This document shows, piece after piece, positions 53,501 to 63,217 of a stretch of DNA of 64,000 nt. How positions within the stretch are numbered: position 1 is the first letter of the stretch; each line of letters opens with the position of its first letter. The stretch lies in the NCBI GenBank assembly GCA_022414725.1, contig CM039463.1:85274738-85338737 (forward strand). Direction: 5' to 3'. This stretch comes from Microglena sp. YARC. Lineage: Eukaryota; Chlorophyta; Chlorophyceae; Chlamydomonadales; Chlamydomonadaceae. The notes beneath the pieces were generated by a model, which had not been told where the DNA came from, did not search any database, and worked only from the letters and a program-made list of their open reading frames with translations. The position numbers were made by a program, and so were the translations under genes.

Positions 53501-56500
53501 TATAAATATGTCTACACGTTTATACGTATAAAATACGTCTACACGTTAATACGTATAAATACGTCTACACGTTTATACGTATAAAATACGTCTACACGTT
53601 AATACGTATAAATACGCCGTATATTTGTTCTCGAATCGAAATTGAAATTGAAATTGAAATTGTTACATCCGAGTAATGCGCCACTCTCAGGACGTATTTA
53701 TATAAATACGCCGTACATTTGTTCTCGAATCGACCTTATATACGCTGTATACAAACGTATATTCTGTACTTCAAGAAGTACAGCACACGTCCCGGCTCTT
53801 AAATTTCTTGGTTTCATTCTATTTTTGATTTAGATAGCTCATTGGAAATCTATTGACCACCTCTATTACAATATGCAATATAATTCACCATTCACATGCA
53901 CCATTTCAGATACATTTGGCATAAAGATTGATCTAGATAGCCAGGATAGCCAGGATAGCCAGGATAGCCAGGCACATATCAGAGCGCCACCTAGCCTTCA
54001 CTTCCACAAGCTGGTCCTCCTACTTGGGCTTGAAGGATTGGTGGTGTAAGCGTAGTGTGAACATGTACAATATTGCAATATAGTTATGTACTTATATTAG
54101 TATACACTTATGCATTTATATAATATTTTACACTTATGCATTTATATAATATTTTACTTATAGTATACACTTATGCATTTATATAATAGTATACACTTAT
54201 GCATTTATATAATAGTATACACTTATGCATTTATATAATAGTATACACTTATGCATTTATATAATAGTATACACTTATGCATTTATATAATAGTATACAC
54301 TTATGCATTTATATAATAGTATACACTTATGCATTTATATAATAGTATACACTTATGCATTTATATAATAGTATACACTTATGCATTTATATAATAGTAT
54401 ACACTTATGCATTTATATAATAGTATACACTTATGCATTTATATAATAGTAATAGTAATAGTATACACTTATGATATAATAGTATACACTTATGCAGATA
54501 GTAATAGTAATAGTATACACTTATGCATTTATATAATAGTATACACTTATGCATTTATATAATAGTATACACTTATGCATTTATAGTAATAGTATACACT
54601 TATGCATTTATAGTAATAGTAATAGTAATAGTATACACTTATGCATTTATATAATAGTATACACTTATGCATTTATAGTAATAGTAATAGGAATAGTATA
54701 CACTTATGCATTTATATAATAGTATACACTTATGCATTTATATAATAGTATACACTTATGCATTTATAGTAATAGTATACACTTATGCATTTATAGTAAT
54801 AGTAATAGTAATAGTATACACTTATGCATTTATATAATAGTATGCACTTATGCATTTATATAATAGTATACACTTATGCATTTATAGTAATAGTAATAGT
54901 AATAGTATACACTTATGCATTTATATAATAGTATACACTTATGCATTTATAGTAATAGTAATAGTGATAGTATACACTTATGCATTTATAGTAATAGTAA
55001 TAGTAATAGTATACACTTATGCATTTATATAATAGTATACACTTATGCATTTATATAATAGTATACACTTATGCATTTATAGTAATAGTATACACTTATG
55101 CATTTATAGTAATAGTAATAGTAATAGTATACACTTATGCATTTATATAATAGTATACACTTATGCATTTATAGTAATAGTAATAGTAATAGTATTCACT
55201 TATGCATTTATATAATAGTATACACTTATGCATTTATAGTAATAGTATACACTTATGCATTTATAGTAATAGTAATAGTAATAGTATACACTTATGCATT
55301 TATATAATAGTATACACTTATGCATTTATAGTAATAGTAATAGTAATAGTATACACTTATGCATTTATATAATAGTATACACTTATGCATTTATATAATA
55401 GTATACACTTATGCATTTATAGTAATAGTATACACTTATGCATTTATAGTAATAGTAATAGTAATAGTATACACATATGCATTTATATAATAGTATACAC
55501 TTATGCATTTATAGTTATAGTAATAGTAATAGTAATAGTATACACTTATGCATTTATATAATAGTATACACTTATGCATTTATAGTAATAGTAATAGTAA
55601 TAGTATACACTTATGCATTTATAGTAATAGTAATAGTAATAGTATACACTTATGCATTTATATAATAGTATACACTTATGCATTTATATAATAGTATACA
55701 CTTATGCATTTATAGTAATAGTATACACTTATGCATTTATAGTAATAGTAATAGTAATAGTATACACTTATGCATTTATATAATAGTATACACTTATGCA
55801 TTTATAGTAATAGTAATAGTAATAGTATACACTTATGCATTTATATAATAGTATACACTTATGCATTTATAGTAATAGTAATAGTAATAGTATACACTTA
55901 TGCATTTATAGTAATAGTAATAGTAATAGTATACACTTATGCATTTATATAATAGACCAACTGGCATTTAATGGCTCCCTTAGATTGGGACTGCGCTCCT
56001 TGGTCAACGCGCTTTCTGGTCGTGATTTCATTTCCTGAGACTTGGACAACCTTAACTTGCCAGATATTTTTTCTGGGATTTGATGTGTGATGCCACTGAA
56101 ATTAGCAACGCAGCAATACCTTTAAACCCATGTAAAAGTATTTCCTCCAGTAGTTAAAAAATATTACATGCGTTTATATGCATGTAATATTCCAGGTGGG
56201 AGGGAGAGAGGGTTTAGGGTTAAGAGATTAGGGTTTAGGGTTGAGGAGCCTGTCCACTCCTCATGCGGGTGTTCTCTACCGCCGTAAGACTCCCTTTTAG
56301 CTCTCATGTGTTCACCGTGTAAGTCCGTGGTTCGATTCCTGGTATGCTCTACTTTTGCGTCTGCCTCAGAACTACTGACAGTCCTGTACCCCAAGGCTTG
56401 GCACTACATGTATTTATGACTAGGTGTCATTTGGCTAGACTGGAGAAGGTGCTGAGTTCGAATCCCTACAGGTGCGCTTTAGTGTTCGCAGTCGTTGTCA

Positions 56501-59500
56501 ACCACCATGGTAGCTTTGTCCAGGTAAAGTAACAGCCTGTTCCCTTCCGCCGGAAGACGGGGCTCCCTTAATACCACGCCTCACCAGGCGTTATCATAAC
56601 AGTATACCACGACTTGGCACTACATGTATTTATGACAAGGTATCAGCACTACAGCGAGGTGGTCACCTAGTGCAGTTCTACTAATCAGTACGGTAGTACT
56701 GCCTGTACCGTACAGTACAGTGCACTGCTGCAGATTGCAGCACAGTACAGTCTGTGAGGTGTAAGTGGGGCACTAGTTTAATCTGTACCTCACTGAATCT
56801 CACAATATCATTGTCAAAAAAAGATGGAAAAAAAATGCTCACTATTGTTTTTCCGTGCCACCCGTCGAAACTTTAGTGACTCAGTGCGACCCCAGTGTGA
56901 CGCGCTGCCCCCCGAACCCCGCGGAGCCCAGGGGGGGGTCCGGGGGGGCATTTCTGACTAGTTAAGCCGGACCCATGCGTCGCCATGCAGCAACGGAATG
57001 GTGTCGCATCGGACACAAAAATAAAACATAAAACATATCTCCATAGGTGCCTAAGTCTTGGTCAGCTTGAATCGCATGGTTTTAGCCTATAGCCTCCAGT
57101 CCAAAGACACACATTTTTTGGCATAATGTTGCCCAACCACATCATTTCAATACATAAATACTACAAATGGTTTTTTTTCAATTGGTGGGAACCAGGTCAA
57201 GTGAAACATGCTGATTTCTTAACTATGGGCTTCCCTAAGTTGAATCACCTTTTTTAAAGGGAATGAATCATAGTCTATCGCGCTCAAAACAAATTCCATT
57301 GAAAAAAAGTAGGTAGACCTATAGCTCACACCTTCCTTTACAAATCATGGTGATGGCAGGTTATGGGAGGCAGCGTACAGGCAGTACGGCAGTACACAAA
57401 GCCAAAAAACACTGATAATTTGCATTTCGTGGGTGTCCTAACTCATGTACATAGCTGCGAAGACTCAGTTGCATCATTCCGTGTTACAGTTTTCGCTTGA
57501 TAGCATGTATAACAACTAAAAAAGAAAAAGAAGTTTTTCAAATTTCAAATTTCGTATCACACTAACTGAAGCGCAGCCTCCGGCAGTGTGGTAGGGGTTC
57601 GATACGCCTTTCATCCCGCAGAAACTTCATTCACGGTATAATGTAATGTAACGGTAGCTCCACGATCCCATTCCGCGATCTTGCTGAAGTTGATTCAAGC
57701 TTTTTTGTACATCTCGTGTACTGCCATCGGCCTCCCAAGCTGGGCTGCTCGCGGCCAGACGCAAATGTGAACAGAAATTAGCTGCGCGCCTAGCTGACGC
57801 ATTCGCGGACAATATGATCGACTCAGAATTCAATTCCGAGCAGTTAGGGTCATGTAGGACCTTGAATCATAATAGCGATTCAACTTAGGGCGTTTAAGGA
57901 CTTATGGAGATACAAAATAAAATATAAAAATAAAACAGAAACAGAAAAAGAATAAAAAGCATACAACATACAAAATAAACCACACAAATAAAATATAAAA
58001 CATACAAAATAAAACACACAAATAAAATATAAAACATACAAATAAAACACAAAATATAAAAAAATAAAATGAAAAATAAAAACACAAATATAAAAAATAA
58101 AATGAAAAATAAAACACAAAATATAAAAAATAAAATGAAAAATAAAACACAAAATATAAAAAATAAAATGAAAAATAAAACACAAAACATAAAAAATAAA
58201 ATGAAAAATAAAACACAAAATTTAAAAAATAAATTGAAAAATAAAACACAAAATATAAAAAATAAAATGAAAAATAGTAGTGATGCTCACCTCTTTACTG
58301 CCAGTGATATGACAGAGATCTCCCTTCCTGAAAAATGCAAGGCCCAAGGTTATGGGTGGGGAACAGCAATACGATAGGTGGGTAGGTGGGGTACTGGGGT
58401 GAGTGGGTGGGTAGGCGAGTTGGTTGGTTGGTTGGTTGGTTGGTTGGTTGGTTGGTTGGGTGGCCGTGAGGGTGAGATTGACAGGTGATGAGGTGTATAC
58501 ATAAAGGGAACAGCAATATGATCTCATGTCGTCGTATGGTATCATATGATGCCGGCAGACTGACCAGGCTTAAGTTACCATTTATATACGATATCATATG
58601 ATGCAATTCGTATGATATCATATGATATTATCCTCGCCTTTGGTCAGCATCATATGATACGCCGGTCCTTAGTTATGGGTAGGTGAAACCAGGGTAGCAT
58701 GGTACGGCCCAGTGATATGACACAGATCTCCCTTCCTGCAAAATGCATTTTCCCTACCCCCAAACCCACACACACACATCGCCCCCCACACAACCACCCC
58801 ACCACCAGCCACGCACACACACACACACTCTCCCTACCCCCAAACCCACACACTTTAAACTGAAGGTGTGCACTTACTGACAGCCATGACAATTTAAAAT
58901 GAAGGTGTGCACTTACTGACTGCCATGGCACTTTAAACTGAAGGTGTGCACAAGGCTTTGGGTAGGTGAAATAGTAGGGTGCCCTGGTAGGTCCCCTGGA
59001 GGTCGGCCCGCGGGCTCCTGTGTCGTTGTTGACTTGTGTAAAAAACATACATTATGAAGAATGTGGCCTTGAGCGAACAATCTGCCGCCTATAGTTTTCG
59101 CCAAATCCCAGCGATTTCGGCCATCTGTATTGTGGTGTCAAAGCACAAGCATAGACCTGGCTGCCTACGAGCCGACCAACCAGGGTTGCGTAGTTTGAGC
59201 ACCCGTTTTGACGATTGGCTCAATGGCTGAGCTCGTTGAAATCAGGCAGAGGGTGCGGGGCTCGAATCCCTACGGGTGCGCTCTAGTGTCCGCGGTCGCT
59301 GTCAACCGCCATGGTAGCTTTGTCCAGGTAAAGTAGCAGCCCGTTCCTACCGCCGTAAGACGGGGCTCCCTTAATCCCACCAGGCATTATCATTACCATT
59401 GGCGTAGTACAGCCCCAATGCACCTAAAATCCGTACCGGACTCGTTTTCCTGAAAATAAAGCACGCCTACGGTCCGTACTCACGACACTCTTGTACAGTC

Positions 59501-62500
59501 AGTTGCACGATACAAAGTGGCATAACGTTTTGCTGCCCTTCAAATTTGACATGATCAGTATACTACTGAAAATCACGGAATGCCCTCTACATGTTTCCAA
59601 CTGAAACCGAGGCCAAATTAGCAAAAAAGAAAGTTGCCAGGTCAGGGAATGTGTGTGAAACTAAAAAACGGAACATACTCAAACCGTACTCACTTCTAAA
59701 ACCTGCACCATATCCGCACCCGTACCGTATCTGTACCATATCCGTGCTGTATCCGTACCGTATCTGTACCCGGATCAGTACTACACAACCCTGGGTGAAA
59801 CGTGGGTAGGTGCAGGTGATGAGGTGAAGGTGATGAGGTGAAGGTATTCGGTAGTCAAGCCTACTTCACCCCTATCACCCACCCACCCACTCCATCCACC
59901 TCCCACTCACTCCACCCACCTACCTACACACTCCACCCATCCACCCATCCACCCACCCACGCACTCCGCCCACCCACCTACTCACTCCGACCACCCACCC
60001 ACCCATCCACCCACCCACTCCACCTACTCACTCACTCAGTCACCCCACCCACGCACCCCACCTGCCCACTACTCACTCCGACCACCACCCACCCACCCAC
60101 CCACTCACTCCACCCACCCACCTACGCACTCCGACCACCCACTCAATCTACCCTACCACCCACTCACTCCACCCTACCACCCACGCACACCCCCATCCAC
60201 CTCACTCACCCCACCTGCGCACCCACCCACTCACTCAGTCACCCCCACCCGCCCTCCTATCCCCCCACGCAACCCCCCCATCCACTCACTCACCCCACCT
60301 GCCCAGCCACCCACTCACTCTGTCACCCCACCCGCCCTCCTATCCGCCCCCCCCCCCCCACACACACCCACTCACTCACCCCACCTGCCCACCCACCCAC
60401 TCAATCAGTCACCCCACCCTCCCTCCTATCTACCCACCCACCCACCCACCCCACCTGCCCACCCACCCTGCAACCAACTCACCCACCCACTCACTCAGTC
60501 ACCCCACCCGCCGCCTATCCACCCACCCAACCCACCCACCCGCTCACTCACCCCACCTACCCACCCACCCTGCAACCAACTCACCCAACCAACCACTTAC
60601 TCAGTCACCCCACCCGCCCACCTATTCACCCACCCAACCCACCCACACACTCACTCACCCCACCTGCCCACCCACTTACTCACTCACCCCACCTACCCAC
60701 CCATACACTCACTCACCCCACACCCACACACAAAAGCGGACCACCAACCACCGATACGCGACTTAGGCACTTACTTGATAACAGGCTTGCCCTCAGGCTC
60801 AGGAGTGCTTCCTGCAATATCCATTAATGAGCCCTGTAGGAGCGCTGCAGACAGATAACGTAGTTGTTAGTCATGGTGATGGTGTGAGTCACGGTGATGG
60901 TGACAGTCACGGTGATGGTGTTAGTCATGGTGATGGTGTTAGTCATGGTGATGGTGTTAGTCATGGTGATGGTGTTAGTCATGGTGATGGTGTGAGTCAC
61001 GGTGATGGTGTTAGTCACGGTGATGGTGTTAGTCATGGTGATGGTGTTAGTCATGGTGATGGTGTTAGTCATGGTGATGGTGTTAGTCCCGGTGATGGTG
61101 TTAGTCATGGTGATGGTGTTAGTCCCGGTGATGGTGTTAGTCATGGTGATGGTGTTAGTCATGGTGATGGTGTTAGTCATGGTGATGGTGTTAGTCATGG
61201 TGATGGTGTTAGTCCCGGTGATGGTGTTAGTCATGGTGATGGTGTTAGTCATGGTGATGGTGTTAGTCATGGTGATGGTGTTAGTCATGGTGGCGAGCAC
61301 TGCAGACAGATAACTTAGTTGTTAGTCACGGTGATGGTGTTAGTCACGGTGATGGTGTTAGTCATGGTGATGGTGTTAGTCATGGTGATGGTGTTAGTCA
61401 TGGTGATGGTGTTAGTCATGGTGATGGTGTTAGTCATGGTGATTGGAGTAAAGAAATATCACAGTCTTATTATCCAGCAATTGTCCTGCAACTCCACCAA
61501 AATCTATACTACCATTTATAATACCATTTATAGTACAATGTATACTACAATGTATATTGTATTTTATACTACAGTGTATACTACCATTTATAGTACCATG
61601 TATACTACAATGTATATTGTATTTTATACTACAGTGTATACTACCATTTATAGTACAATGTATACTACAATGTATACTACAATGTGTACTTCAATTTGTA
61701 ATACAGTGTATACTATAAATCCACCTCAATTTATACTATTATGTATACTAAAATTTATACTACAATGTATACTACAATTTACATTACAATGTATACTACA
61801 ATGTATACTAAAATTCATACTAAAACTTATATTACAAGTTATACAACAATGTTTACTACAATTTATACTACAACACATACTATAATTGATACCAAATCGT
61901 ATACTACAATGTATACAACAATGTATACAACAATTTATACTAAAATGTACACTAAAATTGATACTACAACTAATAGTGCACTGTCTACTACCAATCTACC
62001 AAGCAACTAAAATAGTTAGAGGCAGGCAGCGCACCGTAAGGGGGTCCATAGAAGCCCTTCTGCCCCCAGCCCTGCAGGAGATGAGGTTGGTGGACACCTT
62101 AGGATATGAGGTTGGTGGCAGGGATTTTTCCCCCGCTATGTATAGCGATCGCTAGTTTTGACCCAGTTTTAGCGAAATTATTGCTAAAAAAAGTAAATAA
62201 AAAGTTGTTTTTGTTTTTGTCTTAAATGGCCCTAAAAAGATTGAACAGGCTATAAAAGCTATAATGAGCACCAAAACGCTGTCCCTTGGAGGCCTTAAAC
62301 CAAAAAGCTAGAAAAAACCCACTTGCAGGTTTGGAAATAAAAACTGGTTGGTGGATACCTTAGGAGATGAGGCTGGTGGACACCTTAGTATAGCTTTTAT
62401 TTCCAGCTACAAGCAACAGCTTCTAGGCAGCTCCCCTGGCTGGACCAAATTTAAATTATTAAATTTAAATTATTAAATTTTAAGTACCAAATTTGAATGA

Positions 62501-63217
62501 GTTTATTGCTGCTTTGAAGCCATGCTTCATAGCCATTCAGCGGATCCCAAGGCGATTGATTTTTTGAAACAGGTCGCATTTCCCAGGTCCCTCAGATTTG
62601 TCCTGAAAATCCGAGAATTCTGAGAATTCTGGGAGAATGGCCAAAATTACCTGAAAAAGTCGAGGTACAAAGCACAATCAATTACGAGATGCTTTAGTAC
62701 AACCTGTAGATATTGATTCTCTAAAGGTCCACTGGATGCCTACAATGTGATGCTTCGATATAAAGCCAACAAACCTTTCAAAGATGATGTTGAATGGATC
62801 CAGGGCAAAAGCAGGACAACCACTAAGTACGCGAGGTGATTCGAATGGGTCTCGCAGAAGGAGCATCAAAACCTCATGATAGTGAAATGATGGTCAGGGG
62901 AATTCTCGCATCAGGGATAGGGTCATTCATGTAGAAAGTACATGTATGGAAACTGCATGGCATACATAGAAAACACATGCATGCATGTACAGAGCAAATC
63001 CAGGGCAAAAGCAGGACAACCACCAAGGACGCCAGGTCACTTGAATGGGCCACACAGAAGACTCACCAAAACCTCATTATAGTGAAATGATTGTTATATT
63101 CTGTTCATTTTTCTTTTACTTTTTGTTGTTAATTTTATTTCCATTTTTATTTTTATTTTCAGGGGAATGCTCACCTCAGGGGCTGGTTCATTTCTGTAGA
63201 AAATACATTCGAGACGC
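49235..63217 (-). CDS. Cyclophilin-like peptidyl-prolyl isomerase domain protein, 5' end outside window
   Basis: Probable prolyl cis-trans isomerase-fold protein of the plant/algal branch with the PPYALLQG motif. Exons, high to low: 63217?-63176, 62071-62035, 60844-60775, 58327-58291, 53025-52894, 49306-49235. All joins agree in phase: FYRNEPAPE, GWGQKGFYGPPY, split Ala, LLQGSLMDIAGSTPEPEGKP, split Lys, KGDLCHITGSKE, FFIAKGVHEEW, FTVFGHVEEEDAASW, SVPEEPFSEMK, GDFTTRWLTAEAKVKFDI, ELS stop. Family features are FFI(A/S), H.EW, TVFG.V and the PPYALLQG lead. The usual cyclophilin catalytic Arg/Phe-rich core (FHR) is not visible, so catalysis is doubtful. Copies of exon edges and TTTAGGG repeats fill the introns. 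Confidence 0.72.
49340..50680. repeat. Copies of the isomerase terminal-exon acceptor edge
   Basis: Units near 49,340-49,390, 50,095-50,150, 50,340-50,375 and 50,565-50,610 read on the minus strand CAG then (G/A)(G/A)CCA.TTCACAT..CGCTGG. The last three lie in ~230-bp units with CTCATTTCAGAACCAGC and a CCCCACC spacer; 50,517-50,552 is an unusual run of about 35 C. Confidence 0.85.
49910..50015. mobile_element. Two LINE tails tail-to-tail
   Basis: AAAGCCCCTTTAGCC ... CCCTGGACTGTAACA on the plus strand is followed by TGTTACTGTCCAGGG ... GGCTAAAGGGAC in reverse, forming an inverted repeat around ACATGTATGTA. Confidence 0.75.
51412..51540 (+). mobile_element. LINE 3'-tail copy, diverged
   Basis: GCACGAACTCCAGGCCCCCG ... 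GGGGGGTCAGTTCACCACTGC ... GGTTGGGCAAGTCAATTTAGCC. The stretch 50,690-51,410 shows no gene. Confidence 0.75.
51713..51828 (+). mobile_element. tRNA-derived SINE, copy 2 (headless)
   Basis: Only the body and end are present (GCAGGTCGTTGTCAACCGCG ... CCAGGCGTTATCATTACC); the tRNA-like head is missing, as expected for 5' truncation. Confidence 0.8.
51930..52100 (-). repeat. Dispersed GGACCCATGCGTCGCCATG element, reverse copy
   Basis: Complement of GGGGCAT.TCTGACTAG..., CATGCGT.GCCATGCAGCAACG and CGCGCTGCC. It matches 56,880-57,010, and part of it forms the tandem unit at 63.2-64.0 kb. Confidence 0.75.
52362..52435 (+). mobile_element. LINE 3'-end fragment
   Basis: GGCATTTCCCTTCAGCCTG ... CCCCTGGACTGTACCATAC. 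Two shorter pieces with TTGGCTACCCCTG lie at 52,190-52,270, beside CCCTAAACCCTAA. Confidence 0.65.
52780..52850 (-). repeat. Copy of an isomerase exon donor edge
   Basis: Reads MSVPEETFTEVK then ATGGGG, copying the end of exon 53025-52894 (SVPEEPFSEMK then GTGGGG) with a decayed donor. A short frame SELVIR stop (52,719-52,699) follows and has a second copy near 52,600; it is an alternative terminal exon at best. Confidence 0.85.
52894..53025 (-). CDS. Isomerase-like gene exon with TVFG core
   Basis: Acceptor CTTGCCAG, donor GTGGGG; 44 codons, FFIAKGVHEEWTGSFTVFGH onward. The most diagnostic part of the domain. Confidence 0.8.
53040..53215. repeat. Acceptor-edge copies separated by TTTAGGG repeats
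   Basis: Two copies of the start of exon 53025-52894 (minus: ACAGTTCTTCATAGCTAAAG and GCCAGTTCTTTATATATAG, each with CATGAGGAGT.G) alternate with TTTAGGG runs at 53,044-53,062 and 53,127-53,156. Confidence 0.9.
53335..53605. repeat. ACGTATAAATACGT array
   Basis: About five units of 52 bp with TACACGTTAATACGTATAAA and TACACGTTTATACGTATAAA. Highly self-complementary. Two partial units continue to 53,760. Confidence 0.93.
54060..55960. repeat. 1.9-kb TAGTATACACTTATGCATTT satellite
   Basis: About 70 units of 26 bp (ATAGTATACACTTATGCATT + TATATA), many with extra TAGTAA triplet expansions. No gene. Confidence 0.98.
56185..56285 (-). repeat. Further isomerase acceptor-edge copy with TTTAGGG
   Basis: Minus strand: CATGAGGAGTGGACAGGC (HEEWTG) next to CCCTAAACCCTAA, 3.2 kb from the exon it copies. 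Confidence 0.8.
56424..56600 (+). mobile_element. tRNA-derived SINE, copy 3
   Basis: B box GAGTTCGAATCCC, body CACCATGGTAGCTTTGTCC, GACGGGGCTCCCTTAA, end CCAGGCGTTATCATAA. Confidence 0.8.
56880..57010 (+). repeat. Dispersed GGACCCATGCGTCGCCATG element
   Basis: CGACCCCAGTGTGACGCGC ... GCATTTCTGACTAGTTAAGC, CGGACCCATGCGTCGCCATG. The following 57,010-57,890 shows no gene. Confidence 0.75.
57915..58275. repeat. ~31-bp AT-rich tandem repeat
   Basis: Units of ATAAAAAATAAAATGAAAAA + TAAAACACAAA next to the small isomerase exon. Confidence 0.97.
58291..58327 (-). CDS. Isomerase-like gene, 37-nt exon
   Basis: Acceptor ATTTTTCAG, donor GTGAGC: one base plus KGDLCHITGSKE. Completes a split Lys with exon 60844-60775 and joins FFIAK in phase. 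An acceptor-side copy (minus GCAG/GAAGGGAGATCTGTGTC) lies at 58,690-58,740. Confidence 0.75.
58530..58663 (-). mobile_element. ATCATATGAT palindromic element, copy 2
   Basis: Reverse-strand copy of 27,486-27,606 (GACCAAAGGCGAGG, GCATCATATGAT, ATATCGTATATAAATGG). Confidence 0.75.
58860..58985 (-). repeat. Three copies of a donor-like edge
   Basis: GTGCACACCTTCAGTTTAAA + GTGCCATGGCAGTCA/GTAAGT and two variants. The first could end an exon (YYFTYPKPCAHLQFKVPWQS), but the flanking isomerase exons already join in phase without it. Confidence 0.6.
59212..59398 (+). mobile_element. tRNA-derived SINE, copy 4
   Basis: A box TTGGCTCAATGG, B box GGGCTCGAATCCC, body GCCATGGTAGCTTTGTCC, end CCAGGCATTATCATTACC. 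Confidence 0.85.
59870..60730. repeat. CCACCCACTCAC array
   Basis: Degenerate C-rich repeats of CACCCACCCACTCACTC; the long Pro/Thr/His frame across it is not a gene. Confidence 0.95.
60775..60844 (-). CDS. Isomerase-like gene, LLQGSL exon
   Basis: Acceptor GTCTGCAG, donor GTAAGT. LLQGSLMDIAGSTPEPEGKP + VI with split codons at both ends. With the upstream exon gives PPYALLQG. Confidence 0.8.
60865..61445. repeat. 18-bp GTTAGTCATGGTGATGGT satellite
   Basis: About 31 units. Copies of the acceptor edge GTTATCTGTCTGCAG flank it at 60,845 and interrupt it at about 61,300. Open in several frames because 18 is divisible by three. Confidence 0.97.
61500..61990. repeat. TATACTACAATGTATAC degenerate array
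   Basis: 12-15-bp units in the intron upstream of the LLQGSL exon. Confidence 0.95.
62035..62071 (-). CDS. Isomerase-like gene, GPPY exon
   Basis: Acceptor TCCTGCAG, donor GTGCGC: GWGQKGFYGPPY plus one base. Phase 0 from FYRNEPAPE and split Ala to LLQG. Two decayed copies of its upstream edge (GGTGGACACCTTAGGA.ATGAGG) follow to 62,390. Confidence 0.75.
62391..62560. mobile_element. Fold-back MITE, copy D (one end)
   Basis: Left end GCTTTTATTTCCAGCTACAAGC + AACAGCTTCTAGGCAGCTCC matches the copy C right end. The other inverted repeat is not recognisable. Confidence 0.65.
62810..63090. repeat. Two copies of a coding-like segment
   Basis: The minus strand at 62,810-62,890 reads DPFESPRVLSGCPAFALDPF; 62,998-63,085 is a second copy with a stop. 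They sit in the isomerase intron and could be an exon of another frame; no splice phase fits. Confidence 0.6.
63176..63217 (-). CDS. Isomerase-like gene, FYRNEPAPE edge
   Basis: RLECIFYRNEPAPE before an intact GTGAGC donor. Fits the C.FYR.EP.PE segment that precedes PPYALLQG in this family. No acceptor is seen, so it may itself be one more donor-edge copy of an exon beyond 64,000. Confidence 0.45.

Noticed and set aside
58860..59048. Isomerase exon ending FKVPWQS
   Set aside because: Neighbouring exons 60844-60775 and 58327-58291 join exactly in phase without it; kept only as a repeat edge.
59838..60827. 329-codon Pro/Thr/His frame
   Set aside because: Low-complexity CCACCCACTCAC repeats; overlaps a real minus-strand exon at its end.
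60865..61445. 163-codon frame HGDGVS repeat protein
   Set aside because: It is an 18-bp satellite open in several frames on both strands and lies in an isomerase intron.
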